Positions 36,713-47,816 of a stretch of 64,000 nucleotides of DNA are shown here, one piece after another. The first letter of the stretch is position 1. Every line of letters begins with the position of its first letter. The DNA is from Pseudomonas tremae (GTDB lineage Bacteria > Pseudomonadota > Gammaproteobacteria > Pseudomonadales > Pseudomonadaceae): NCBI RefSeq assembly GCF_001401155.1, contig NZ_LJRO01000252.1, positions 1-64,000 on the forward strand, read 5' to 3'. The notes under the pieces were generated by a model. That model was not told where the DNA came from and ran no database searches. It saw only the letters and a list, made by a program, of their open reading frames with translations. Made by a program: the position numbers and the translations under genes.

Positions 36713-37960
36713 TCAATCCCAGCTCAACGCCCCACCCGTCTGATACTCAATAACCCGAGTCTCAAAGAAATTCTTCTCTTTCTTCAAGTCCATAATCTCG
36801 CTCATCCAAGGAAACGGATTCGTCGTCCCTGGGTACTCTTCCTTCAAGCCAATCTGGCTCAGACGACGGTTAGCGATGAATTTCAGGTAGTCCTCCATCA
36901 TCGCCGCGTTCATGCCCAGCACGCCGCGGGGCATGGTGTCACGGGCGTATTCAATTTCCAGCTGGGTGCCTTGCAGGATCATCTGCGTGGCTTCTTCTTT
37001 CATTTCGGCATCCCACAGGTGCGGGTTTTCGATTTTGATCTGGTTGATCACGTCGATGCCGAAGTTCAGGTGCATGGACTCGTCGCGCAGGATGTACTGG
37101 AACTGCTCGGCGACGCCGGTCATCTTGTTGCGGCGGCCCATGGAGAGGATCTGCGTGAAGCCGCAATAGAAGAAGATGCCTTCCAGTACGCAGTAGTAGG
37201 CGATCAGGTTGCGCAGCAACTCTTTGTCGGTGTCGACGGTGCCGGTTTCGAACTTCGGATCGGAGATCGAACGGGTGTATTTCAGGCCCCAGGCTGCCTT
37301 TTTGGCGACCGACGGGATCTCGTGGTACATGTTGAAGATCTCGCCTTCATCCATGGCCAGCGATTCGATGCAGTACTGGTAGGCGTGGGTGTGGATCGCT
37401 TCTTCGAAGGCCTGACGCAGGATGTACTGGCGGCACTCCGGGTTGGTGATCAGGCGGTACACGGCCAGTACCAGGTTGTTGGCAACCAGTGAGTCGGCAG
37501 TGGAGAAGAAGCCCAGGTTACGCATTACGATGCGGCGCTCGTCGTCGGTCAGGCCTTCGGGGTTTTTCCAGAGGGCGATGTCGGCGGTCATGTTGACTTC
37601 TTGCGGCATCCAGTGGTTTGCGCAACCGTCCAGGTACTTCTGCCAGGCCCAGTCGTACTTGAAAGGCACGAGCTGGTTGAGGTCAGCGCGGCAGTTGATC
37701 ATCATTTTTTCGTCAACGGCGACGCGGGCGCTGGCGCCTTCGAGTTCGGCGAGGCCTTCAGCTACGTCCAGTGCGTCCAGCGCTTTCTTGGCGCGAATCA
37801 GGGCAGCGGAGTCGGCGGCGGTCACGGCGCGGGCCTCTTGAGCCGCGAGACCGCCGGCGCTGTCGAGGCGGTCCATGTTGGCTTCGTTGGCGTGACCGGC
37901 GTTGGTCGCTTTGGCGACTACTTCGCCGTCTTCTTTGTCGAATTCGTCCCAGCTCAGCAT
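36713..37960 (-). CDS. nrdB: Ribonucleoside-diphosphate reductase class Ia, beta subunit
   Basis: 415 residues. The diiron/tyrosyl radical subunit: [19 protein letters not shown], the ligand-bearing helices [17 protein letters not shown] and [17 protein letters not shown], and [13 protein letters not shown]. The C-terminus ([18 protein letters not shown]) is the segment that docks to NrdA. The N-terminus is longer than in E. coli and acidic. It makes dNTPs together with NrdA, but lies 947 bases downstream of nrdA with its own upstream region. GGAG lies 11 bases before the ATG. Confidence 0.97.
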   Translation of the reverse strand: MLSWDEFDKEDGEVVAKATNAGHANEANMDRLDSAGGLAAQEARAVTAADSAALIRAKKALDALDVAEGLAELEGASARVAVDEKMMINCRADLNQLVPFKYDWAWQKYLDGCANHWMPQEVNMTADIALWKNPEGLTDDERRIVMRNLGFFSTADSLVANNLVLAVYRLITNPECRQYILRQAFEEAIHTHAYQYCIESLAMDEGEIFNMYHEIPSVAKKAAWGLKYTRSISDPKFETGTVDTDKELLRNLIAYYCVLEGIFFYCGFTQILSMGRRNKMTGVAEQFQYILRDESMHLNFGIDVINQIKIENPHLWDAEMKEEATQMILQGTQLEIEYARDTMPRGVLGMNAAMMEDYLKFIANRRLSQIGLKEEYPGTTNPFPWMSEIMDLKKEKNFFETRVIEYQTGGALSWD

Positions 37961-38361
37961 GGTGATGAAACTCCTGCTTAGGGGTCGCCTTGGCGCCCGT
38001 GATTAGATTTCAAGATGTGGTGCGCCGACGTCACGTGGGAGACGAAGGCACTGGAATATGGGAATTACCTGATTACTGATGTTGCGATTGACCGGCTATT
38101 GGGTGGTCGGTCGTTCGCTCGATTTGCTGCCGTGGCAACGCCCGACAGGCGAGCAAAGCGGATGGTCTGGATTGCTTTGAGGTGAGCCAGCTTTGCGTGT
38201 GCAAATGGTCATTTGAGTACCCTGAAGCGAGCGCGGGATTATACAGATTTTGCCCGGCACTTGGTTATCCATGAGTAATTTTCGGCGAGAGGTTCACGCT
38301 TTTTCTTACCCGTTTCAGCATCGGATCAGGTGGGGCTAAAATACTGGGGAAATTCAGTTGA

Positions 38362-38408
38362 ATCCCTTATCTAGTGTTTTTTACATTTAGAAACGCAGGA
38401 TATAGTGT
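38362..38408 (-). promoter_or_regulatory. Pair of candidate NrdR boxes upstream of nrdB
   Basis: CTTATCTAGTGT (ending 38377) and ACGCAGGATATAGTGT (38393-38408) resemble the NrdR box (ACACWATATATWGTGT). The second matches 13 of 16 positions by eye; the first is good only in its right half. Their TAGTGT ends are exactly 31 bases apart, three helical turns, as expected for NrdR pairs that repress reductase genes when dATP is high. Confidence 0.55.
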
Positions 38409-38760
38409 CGATTGCATTTCGGCAACCGGATCGTTTGTCGCACCTCAGTGCGGTCTTTTTGACTTTTTTTGGCTTCATCGTTTTCGGTAATGCGTTCACG
38501 CTATGGCAACCGGGCGCTTGCGAGTAGATGACTTTTTGAAGGGGGCGATTTGCAGTCTGTTGTCGCTGAATTTCACGCTGTTGAAAAAAAGCTGATTCGA
38601 CGAGCGGTTCAGGTTTTAGGGGCAGATTTAGGCAATGAAGCCGCCTCTGAATGCGTCGGTTGTTTCATGACGCTTGGCATTATCTGATTGCGCAACTGAA
38701 TAGCAATCGGATCTCGGCTAGCGGGCGGATCAGCTCAACAGGGGTGTTATGGCGAAGATG

Positions 38761-38815
38761 TGACGCAGAGCGTCACGAAAGGCATTCCCCACGCGGAGCG
38801 TTGGAACGATCATTA
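38761..38815. repeat. Dispersed repeat, copy 3
   Basis: TGACGCAGAGCGTCACGAAAGG followed by CATTCCCCACGCGGAGCGTTGGAACGAT. The first half is a palindrome (GTGACGC/GCGTCAC) and the second a further inverted repeat (CCCACGC/GCGTTGG). Confidence 0.7.
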
Positions 38816-38847
38816 CGGTTGTCTGAACAGCGTTTCCCTTCACACAG

Positions 38848-38876
38848 CAAAAAGCCCCTTTACAGGGGCTTTTTGC
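38848..38876 (-). terminator. Rho-independent terminator of nrdA
   Basis: AAAAAGCCCCT pairs with AGGGGCTTTTT around TTAC, about 30 bases behind the nrdA stop, with a T-run on the minus strand. Confidence 0.88.
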
Positions 38877-38907
38877 ATATTGCCGTCAGGTGCTTGAACG
38901 CTAGACC

Positions 38908-41820
<2,913 letters not shown>

Positions 41821-42156
41821 GTGTGACTCCACGTTCCTTTAAGTTTGTTCGGGCATTGCTGCCCACCGTTTCGTTTCGAGCAGTAAGTCGCAAAGGGCGA
41901 CTCAAGGGCTCCAAAACGAAGGCGGAAGCGGAATCTGTGACCGCTACCAGGTTTTGAAGCCAAAAAGGACCGGGCCAGGCCCGATCCTTTGAAAATCTGA
42001 TGAAGAATGCGTGTTCGATGTTGCAAACCGTGTACAGCGTGGCTTTGCTCCCCGCGCGAACGAACGCGTAACGAAAACGACTTTAATTTCAACCCCGCAA
42101 ACGCAAGAAAAGTGCTTGAGTTTCTCGATTGAGTTGTGCTGGGTTTTTTGCAGGAA

Positions 42157-42204
42157 ACCCTACATGTAGGGTGTCCCTCGCCGTCGGGCTACAAGATAAT
42201 GCGT
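42157..42204 (-). promoter_or_regulatory. Pair of candidate NrdR boxes upstream of nrdA
   Basis: ACCCTACATGTAGGGT (42157-42172) is a perfect 16-base palindrome with 12 of 16 matches to the NrdR consensus. CTACAAGATAATGCGT (42189-42204) is a weaker match 32 bases away. The spacing is right for paired NrdR boxes. The nrdA leader would be more than 300 bases long. Confidence 0.5.
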
Positions 42205-42231
42205 TTTGGACATGAATTGCAACGCACGGCC

Positions 42232-42240
42232 TGTGGATAA
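42232..42240 (-). promoter_or_regulatory. Perfect DnaA box upstream of nrdA
   Basis: TGTGGATAA on the plus strand is TTATCCACA on the minus strand, the exact DnaA consensus, reading in the direction of nrdA and lying 28 bases beyond the NrdR candidates. In E. coli DnaA boxes control nrdAB; here the same link is inferred from position. Confidence 0.55.
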
Positions 42241-42519
42241 AGTGTGTGTAGTTTGTGTATGGAACGCTGGTCATGCGTGTAGGCCGCAGAACTACTGGAT
42301 CGTGACCGTTTGTCACCGAATTTGTAGGCACTGGCCGCGCATTGAAGATTTTTTGAGGGCGCGAACCCTATCACAAAAAAACCTCTGAAAAGGGCCATCT
42401 GGCATGTCGTGTGCTAAGCGGTGTGATATTGCAGACGCTTGCTACACTCGCCTGCGACCGAGCGCCGCAGCCGTGCCTTGGAACACCACCCGCTTCAAAA
42501 ACAACAAGGGGAGATTCTT

Positions 42520-43257
42520 TTGCAGCCACACACCTGGCACGTCCTGATCGTCGAAGATGACCAGCGACTCGCCGAGCTGACCTGTGATTATTTGCAGAAC
42601 AACGGCCTGCGCGTGAGCATAGAAGGCAATGGCGCGCTGGCAGCGGCGCGGATTATTGCCGAGCAGCCTGATCTGGTGATCCTCGACCTGATGCTGCCGG
42701 GCGAAGACGGTTTCAGCATCTGCCGCAGCGTGCGTGACCGTTATGACGGGCCGATCCTGATGCTCACTGCGCGCACCGATGACACTGACCATGTTCAGGG
42801 GCTGGACACCGGTGCCGACGATTTTGTCTGCAAACCGGTCCACCCCCGCGTGCTGCTGGCGCGCATTCATGCCTTGCTGCGCCGCAGTGAAGCGCCGCAA
42901 GTGCCGGCCGCCGAGCTTCGCCGTCTGGTGTTCGGGCCGCTGGTGGTGGACAACGCGTTGCGCGAGGCCTGGCTGCGCGAACAGAGCATCGAGCTGACCG
43001 GTGCCGAATTCGATCTGTTGTGGCTGCTGGTAGCCAATGCCGGGCGCACGCTGTCCCGCGAAGAGATCTTCACGGCGCTGCGGGGCGTGGGTTATGACGG
43101 GCAGGATCGCTCCATCGACGTGCGTATTTCGCGTATCCGCCCGAAAATCGGCGACGATCCCATCCATCCGCGTCTGATCAAGACCTTGCGCAGCAAGGGC
43201 TACCTGTTTGTGCCCGAAGCGGCGCAGGACATGAGCGGCCACGTGTTCAGCGGCTGA
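42520..43257 (+). CDS. OmpR-family response regulator, RstA-like
   Basis: 245 residues. The receiver domain has Asp9-Asp10 in VEDD, the phospho-acceptor Asp56 (VILDLMLPGEDG) and Lys in CKPVHP; the OmpR/PhoB winged helix has LTGAEFDLLWLLV and RSIDVRISRIRPKIGDD. The start is a TTG because AAGGGGAG lies seven bases before it and the receiver begins directly after. The pair with the following kinase and the place beside nrdA match the RstA/RstB-type system next to nrdA in P. aeruginosa. The stop is four bases before the kinase ATG. Its targets are unknown. Confidence 0.9.
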   Translation: MQPHTWHVLIVEDDQRLAELTCDYLQNNGLRVSIEGNGALAAARIIAEQPDLVILDLMLPGEDGFSICRSVRDRYDGPILMLTARTDDTDHVQGLDTGADDFVCKPVHPRVLLARIHALLRRSEAPQVPAAELRRLVFGPLVVDNALREAWLREQSIELTGAEFDLLWLLVANAGRTLSREEIFTALRGVGYDGQDRSIDVRISRIRPKIGDDPIHPRLIKTLRSKGYLFVPEAAQDMSGHVFSG

Positions 43258-43261
43258 CCTG

Positions 43262-44872
43262 ATGAACTCTATCTTTCTGCGCATCTATGGCGGGGTGCTG
43301 GGCGTATTGGTGCTGGTTGCGCTGCTGGGCGTGCTGGCGCTGCATGTGCTCAATCAGGCGCGCGGCGAGCAATACCGCGAGCGCCTGGCCCACGGCACCT
43401 TTACGATAATGGCCGACAATCTGGTGTCGCTCGACGATATCGAGCGCCGCCGCGCCCTGGCGGTCTGGGAGCGTTTGCTGGGCATACCCCTGAGCTTGCA
43501 AAGCCCCGAACAGGCGCAACTGGACAGCGGCGCGCGAGCAAGGCTGGCACGTGGGCAGGTGGTGGTCGAGCAAATCGGCCCGCATGCCGCCAGGGTCTAC
43601 CGCCAGTTGAGCGACAAGGAGCCGCTGCTGTTGACCGGCGAAGTGCAGCAGATCACCGAGCAACTGGCGCGAGCGACTATCTATCTGTTGATCGACGAGC
43701 TGGTGCGTTTTCCGGTCGACGAGCAGCCAGCGCGTCTGCAGGCCCTGCGCATCGACAAGGGGTTCGGTTTTGATCTGCAGTTGCTGGCGCTGGATCAAGC
43801 GGACCTGGATGACGATCAGCGCCGCCGCATCTATGAAGGCGACACGGTTATGGCGCTGGGCAAGGGCGGCGACTCGATCCGCGTGCTGGCCGGGATTGTC
43901 GACACCAACTGGGTGCTGGAGATCGGCCCGCTGTACCAGATGAACCCTTATCCGCTGCACTGGCTACTGCTGATTGCGCTGTTGGGGCTGTGCTTTATCG
44001 GTCTGGTTGTGTACTTGCTGGTGCGGCGTCTGGAGCGACGGGTGCTGGAGCTGGAAGCGGCTGCCACGTTAATCGCGCAAGGCAGCCTGCAAACCCGCGT
44101 GCCCACCGAGGGTTCCGATTCGGTAGGGCGGCTGGCGGCAGCGTTCAACAGCATGGCCGAGCACCTGCAACGCTCGCTGATGATTCAGCGCGAACTGGTG
44201 CGCGCGGTGTCTCACGAACTGCGCACGCCAGTGGCGCGCCTGCGTTTTGGGCTGGAGATGGTCAGCGACGCCATCACGTCCGAGGCGCGGCTCAAGTACA
44301 TGCGCGGTATGGATAGCGATATTCAGGACCTCGACAAGCTGGTCGATGAAATGCTCACTTACGCGCGCCTGGAGCAGGGCGCGCCGACCCTGAATTTCCA
44401 GCGTATCGATCTGGACGCGCTGATCGATCAGGTGATCGCCGAGCTGGCGCCTTTGCGCGCCGATGTAAGGGTTTCGCGGGGCGAAGGCCTCAGGCCGGGG
44501 GAGGGCGAAGCTGCCTGGGTCGAGGCCGAGCCGCGCTATCTGCATCGGGCGGTACAGAATCTGGTGAGCAACGCAATGCGCCACGCCGAGAACGAGGTGC
44601 GGATCAGTTATTGGCTGGGTTCGCAGCAGTGTCGTATCGACGTGGATGATGATGGCCCTGGCGTTCCGGAAGAGGCGTGGGAGCAGATTTTCACGCCATT
44701 CATGCGCATCGATGACAGCCGCACACGTGCTTCGGGCGGGCATGGGTTGGGCCTGTCGATTGTGCGACGGATCATCAACTGGCACGAAGGCCGTGCACAG
44801 GTTGGCCGCAGCGTCAGCCTGGGCGGGGCGTGCTTCAGTCTTTCTTGGCCACGCACGCAGGTGCCGCAGTGA
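43262..44872 (+). CDS. Sensor histidine kinase, RstB-like
   Basis: 536 residues. An N-terminal TM segment (GVLGVLVLVALLGVLALHVL), a periplasmic sensor of about 200 residues with an RstB-type DDIERRRALA stretch, a second TM segment (LHWLLLIALLGLCFIGLVVYLL), HAMP, the dimerisation helix with His318 (AVSHELRTPVARLR) and the ATPase domain with NLVSNAMRHAE, DDDGPGVPEE and GGHGLGLSIVRRI. It phosphorylates the preceding regulator. Its stop overlaps the GTG start of the FhuF-like gene (GTGA), so kinase and reductase are translationally coupled. Confidence 0.92.
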   Translation: MNSIFLRIYGGVLGVLVLVALLGVLALHVLNQARGEQYRERLAHGTFTIMADNLVSLDDIERRRALAVWERLLGIPLSLQSPEQAQLDSGARARLARGQVVVEQIGPHAARVYRQLSDKEPLLLTGEVQQITEQLARATIYLLIDELVRFPVDEQPARLQALRIDKGFGFDLQLLALDQADLDDDQRRRIYEGDTVMALGKGGDSIRVLAGIVDTNWVLEIGPLYQMNPYPLHWLLLIALLGLCFIGLVVYLLVRRLERRVLELEAAATLIAQGSLQTRVPTEGSDSVGRLAAAFNSMAEHLQRSLMIQRELVRAVSHELRTPVARLRFGLEMVSDAITSEARLKYMRGMDSDIQDLDKLVDEMLTYARLEQGAPTLNFQRIDLDALIDQVIAELAPLRADVRVSRGEGLRPGEGEAAWVEAEPRYLHRAVQNLVSNAMRHAENEVRISYWLGSQQCRIDVDDDGPGVPEEAWEQIFTPFMRIDDSRTRASGGHGLGLSIVRRIINWHEGRAQVGRSVSLGGACFSLSWPRTQVPQ

Positions 44873-45576
44873 ATTCGCAGTTGTATGCCGGAGGGTTGGC
44901 GCCGTTTGGGCGCACATTGCTGGCGGCGAGTGATTTACGCCCGGTGTTAGCGTTGCCTGATCTGCTGCTGCCTGAGCGGCTCGATCAACTGCTGCTAAGT
45001 GTTTACGGGCCGCAATTGATGCCCAGCCAGTTGCCGGTGCTGGTCTCGCAGTGGGCCAAGTTCTACTTCATGCAGATTATTCCGCCAGTGCTGGTTGCCA
45101 GTCTGGCGCATGCCTGGCATTGGCCGTTGGTGCTTGGGCAGGTCGGGTTGGTGCTGGACGAGCGTGGCGTGCCTTGTGGTGTCAGGTTGCTGGAGCAGGG
45201 CGAGGTTTGGCGGGATATTCCAGTCGATCCGTTTCAGCGCTTTGCAGGTTTGCTTGACGATAATCTGCAGCCCTTTATTGCCGCGCTAAGTGCGTATGGC
45301 GAACTGCCTGGCGCAGTATTGTGGAGCAGCGCCGGGGATTACCTGGAAGGGTGCCTTGTGCAACTGGCTGGCTGCAGCGATGTGTCGCTGGCAGCGGGTA
45401 TGGCGTTGTTGACCGAGCGACGAAGGCCAGACGGCCGGGCCAATCCGTTGTATCAGGCGGTGCGTTATGTGGCGCAGGCGAAAGGTGCTGAACCGCGTCG
45501 GCAGCGGCGCGTGTGTTGTTTGAGTCATCGGGTCGAGTGGGTCGGGCGCTGCGAGCATTGTCCGCTGCCCGAGTGA
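44869..45576 (+). CDS. FhuF-like siderophore-iron reductase
   Basis: About 235 residues. The C-terminus carries the FhuF-type [2Fe-2S] signature CCLSHRVEWVGRCEHCP (CC...C..C). The middle contains KFYFMQIIPPVLVASL, typical of these cytoplasmic reductases, which release iron from hydroxamate siderophores taken up into the cell. It starts with GTG overlapping the kinase stop (GTGA). Translational coupling to a two-component system is unusual and suggests, but does not prove, an iron-related signal. The gene faces pcpS tail to tail, with no spacer. Confidence 0.82.
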   Translation: MNSQLYAGGLAPFGRTLLAASDLRPVLALPDLLLPERLDQLLLSVYGPQLMPSQLPVLVSQWAKFYFMQIIPPVLVASLAHAWHWPLVLGQVGLVLDERGVPCGVRLLEQGEVWRDIPVDPFQRFAGLLDDNLQPFIAALSAYGELPGAVLWSSAGDYLEGCLVQLAGCSDVSLAAGMALLTERRRPDGRANPLYQAVRYVAQAKGAEPRRQRRVCCLSHRVEWVGRCEHCPLPE

Positions 45577-46311
45577 TCAACCCTGAACGGCGATCAGGCT
45601 CAACAGATGATCGCCCAGCACACTGAACTGACCGTCCAGCTCCTTGCCTGCGTGCCATTCGCTGGACAGGTCTGTCAGCAAGCGCAGGCGGGCGTTGCCG
45701 TCGGCGGACCACTCCAGCAGTTGTGCATCTTCGAAATAGAAGCGCTTCTGCACGATAGGGTAAAGCGCCTTGAACAGCGCTTCCTTGATCGAGAACGTCA
45801 GGGTGACGCGCAACGCCACCTGATCCTGCGCGCCTGCTGCCATGTCGGCCAACTCGGCGGCAGTCAGAATCTCCCCGGCCAGACGCGAAGCGCGGTCGTG
45901 GCTCAGCAGGTTTTCCGTGTCGAGCCCCAGCCCGCGCCATTGCTGCTTGTGCGCCACCACGGCAGCGGCCCAGCCGGTGCTGTGGGTGATCGAGCCGCAG
46001 ACATCAGCGGGCCAGATCGGCGCACGGTCTTCACCCAGCGTAGGAATGTGTTCACGTCCATCCAACTGGCGCAGTGCTCCACGCGCGCAAAGACGACCTG
46101 CCAGAAATTCGGCCTGACGCTTGGCGACCGAGCGCTGAATGCTCGCCGGTTGCTGCACCGCACAACGCTGAAAGTCGCCCTCAGCCAGCTTGAGCGGATC
46201 AAAACGCCCACTGACCAGCACCGCGCCTGGGAGGGAATGGGGCAGCGGCCAGTGCTGGACAAGTTCGGGGCAGCAGGCGGGGAGAATGGGGGGCTGAGTC
46301 ATGGGCGGCAT
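45577..46311 (-). CDS. pcpS: Sfp/EntD-type 4'-phosphopantetheinyl transferase
   Basis: 244 residues. Family motifs: GSITHSTGWAAAVVA, GLGLDTENLL with the metal-binding acidic residues, and FSIKEALFKALYP (the WxxKEAxxK equivalent). In Pseudomonas the single PcpS activates both fatty-acid acyl carrier protein and the carrier domains of nonribosomal peptide and polyketide synthetases, including those for siderophores, lipopeptides and phytotoxins in P. syringae. Length and C-terminal HLLSLIAVQ are typical. Start at the first ATG; a second Met three codons on is possible. Confidence 0.9.
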   Translation of the reverse strand: MPPMTQPPILPACCPELVQHWPLPHSLPGAVLVSGRFDPLKLAEGDFQRCAVQQPASIQRSVAKRQAEFLAGRLCARGALRQLDGREHIPTLGEDRAPIWPADVCGSITHSTGWAAAVVAHKQQWRGLGLDTENLLSHDRASRLAGEILTAAELADMAAGAQDQVALRVTLTFSIKEALFKALYPIVQKRFYFEDAQLLEWSADGNARLRLLTDLSSEWHAGKELDGQFSVLGDHLLSLIAVQG

Positions 46312-46365
46312 TTTGCCGGGTGATTGGGTTGGAGGGAAGGGTGCAGGCTGTCACTAATCTCAACT

Positions 46366-46461
46366 GTCGTGAAAGGCATTCCCACGCTGGAGCGTGCGGA
46401 ACGATAATCCCAACTATCTTGCCGATGCTCTGCGTCTTCGTGGCGACGCAGAGCGTGAGCG
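46366..46461. repeat. Dispersed repeat, copy 4 (composite)
   Basis: GTCGTGAAAGGCATTCCCACGCTGGAGCGTGCGGAACGATAAT, then GATGCTCTGCGTCTTCGTGGCGACGCAGAGCGTGAGCG, itself an inverted repeat (CTCTGCGTC/GACGCAGAG). It fills the 160-base gap between pcpS and the hydrolase gene. Confidence 0.7.
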
Positions 46462-46472
46462 TCGGTCAGTGA

Positions 46473-47261
46473 TCAGCCAAATATCTTCTTGAAAAACTTC
46501 TGCATGTCCGCCCATGAGCTCTGGTCGGCGGCTTTGTCGTAGCCGATGTCCGGGCCACCATGTTCGCCGTGGCTCAGGCGGTCGGCGTCGGGGTTGGTGA
46601 AGCCGTGTTTGGCGCCGTCGATGCTGACGAATGTGTAGTCAGCCTTGGCGTCGTCCATTTCCTTTTTGAAGGCGACGACGTTCTCCGGTGTGACCATGCT
46701 GTCCTTGGCGCCATGCTCGACCAGCATCGGCACCTTGATGCCCGGTTTGGCCGGGGTGTTGGTCACCAGCGCGCCGTGGAAGCTGACCACGCCCAACAAC
46801 GGTTCGCCGCGACGCGCTGCGTCCAGGACGATCTTGCCGCCGAAGCAGTAACCGATGGCTGCAATCTTTTTCGGGTCGGTCTGTGGCTGTTTCTTCAATT
46901 GCTCAAGCCCGGCGTCGAAGCGCTTGTCGGACGCATCGCTGTCCTTCAATGCTGCCTGCATGAAGCCCATTGCGTCTTTCGGGTGCTCGGTGTTCTTGCC
47001 TTCGCCATACATGTCGATGGCCATTGCGCTATAACCCAGTGCCGCCAGATCGCGGGCGCGACGCTTGGCGTAGTCGTTCAAACCCCACCATTCATGAACC
47101 ACCAAAATCCCGGGGCGCGGGCCTTTGATGGCGTCGTCGTAGGCGTAATAGCCCACCAGTCTGGTGCCGTCAGCACTTTTGTAATCGACCTGTTCGGTTT
47201 TGATCGCGGCTTGGGCGAGCCCGGTCAGGCCCATCATGATCATTGCAATCCACAAACGCAT
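46473..47261 (-). CDS. Dienelactone hydrolase family protein, exported
   Basis: 262 residues. An N-terminal signal peptide (LWIAMIMMGLTGLAQAA) points to the periplasm. The alpha/beta hydrolase domain has the nucleophile elbow GYCFGGKI (Cys instead of Ser, typical of dienelactone hydrolases), EHGAKDSMVTP with the catalytic Asp and GAKHGFTNP with the His. Cytoplasmic members open dienelactones in chloroaromatic breakdown; exported members have unknown substrates. It is divergent from the phoP operon; the GTTCA repeats lie between the two. Confidence 0.88.
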   Translation of the reverse strand: MRLWIAMIMMGLTGLAQAAIKTEQVDYKSADGTRLVGYYAYDDAIKGPRPGILVVHEWWGLNDYAKRRARDLAALGYSAMAIDMYGEGKNTEHPKDAMGFMQAALKDSDASDKRFDAGLEQLKKQPQTDPKKIAAIGYCFGGKIVLDAARRGEPLLGVVSFHGALVTNTPAKPGIKVPMLVEHGAKDSMVTPENVVAFKKEMDDAKADYTFVSIDGAKHGFTNPDADRLSHGEHGGPDIGYDKAADQSSWADMQKFFKKIFG

Positions 47262-47338
47262 GTGCAGCTCCTTCTACGGGGGTGTACAGGATGAAAGGCC
47301 AACAATAGCCGATTCTGCGACAGGTGGCGCGCAGGACT

Positions 47339-47376
47339 GTTCAGCACCGGTTCATGCAGTGTTCAGTCGGGGTTCA
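47339..47376 (+). promoter_or_regulatory. Four GTTCA direct repeats at 11-base steps (PhoP-type box array)
   Basis: GTTCA begins at 47339, 47350, 47361 and 47372, exactly 11 bases apart. Direct half-sites at one-turn spacing are the binding mode of OmpR/PhoP-type regulators, and the site lies upstream of the phoP operon, so autoregulation by PhoP is likely. A possible -10, TACTGT, begins 12 bases after the last repeat. Divergent control of the hydrolase gene is also possible. Confidence 0.7.
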
Positions 47377-47438
47377 GCCCGGCACGCTTACTGTTGAGCC
47401 CTACCTTGACAGCGTGCCCGAGCGCAAAAGGAGTCGAT

Positions 47439-47789
47439 ATGTTGAATCTCAACAAGTTTTTCCTGGCATTGGCTTTTCTGGGAGGCAGCGCGGCGGCGCA
47501 GGCTGGCGACAGCAAACTTGAAGTGGCCCGCATCGAGTTCGCGAAGACCAGCGAAAGGCTCGACGACACGCACAGCTGGGGGCACGCGCTCGGGGAGCAG
47601 GGGCAAACCAATGCATCGGCGGGGACGCTATATTCCCTGCCGGTTTACGGAAGTCTGACGGGGACCCACAATGGCCTGCCTGTCAGCCGCGAAATCCTGC
47701 TGGGCAGCTATGATGTGACACAGCATGTGCCCGTCAGCGCCCACCTGTTGAGTACTGATGCGACGATGTCGTTTCATTCTTTGTCTTGA
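47439..47789 (+). CDS. Small exported protein, first gene of the phoPQ operon
   Basis: 116 residues. A signal peptide (MLNLNKFFLALAFLGGSAAAQA) is followed by SKLEVARIEFAKTSERLDDT and a Ser/Thr-rich tail ending HSLS. AAGGAG six bases before ATG 47439 decides the start over a longer reading. It lies 27 bases before phoP, in the place where P. aeruginosa has the outer-membrane protein gene oprH, but the protein is shorter and I see no resemblance. A periplasmic, low-Mg or peptide-stress role is inference from the operon. I do not recognise the family. Confidence 0.72.
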   Translation: MLNLNKFFLALAFLGGSAAAQAGDSKLEVARIEFAKTSERLDDTHSWGHALGEQGQTNASAGTLYSLPVYGSLTGTHNGLPVSREILLGSYDVTQHVPVSAHLLSTDATMSFHSLS

Positions 47790-47816
47790 GGCTGCGATTG
47801 TGCCTGGGAGAGCTGC

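Larger units (their letters stand above)
37961..38907. other. Long nrdA-nrdB intergenic region
   Basis: 947 bases without a supportable gene. From left to right it holds the likely nrdB leader, two candidate NrdR boxes (38362-38408), a dispersed repeat (38761-38815) and the nrdA terminator (38848-38876). If the boxes mark the nrdB promoter, the nrdB leader is about 400 bases long. Confidence 0.6.
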
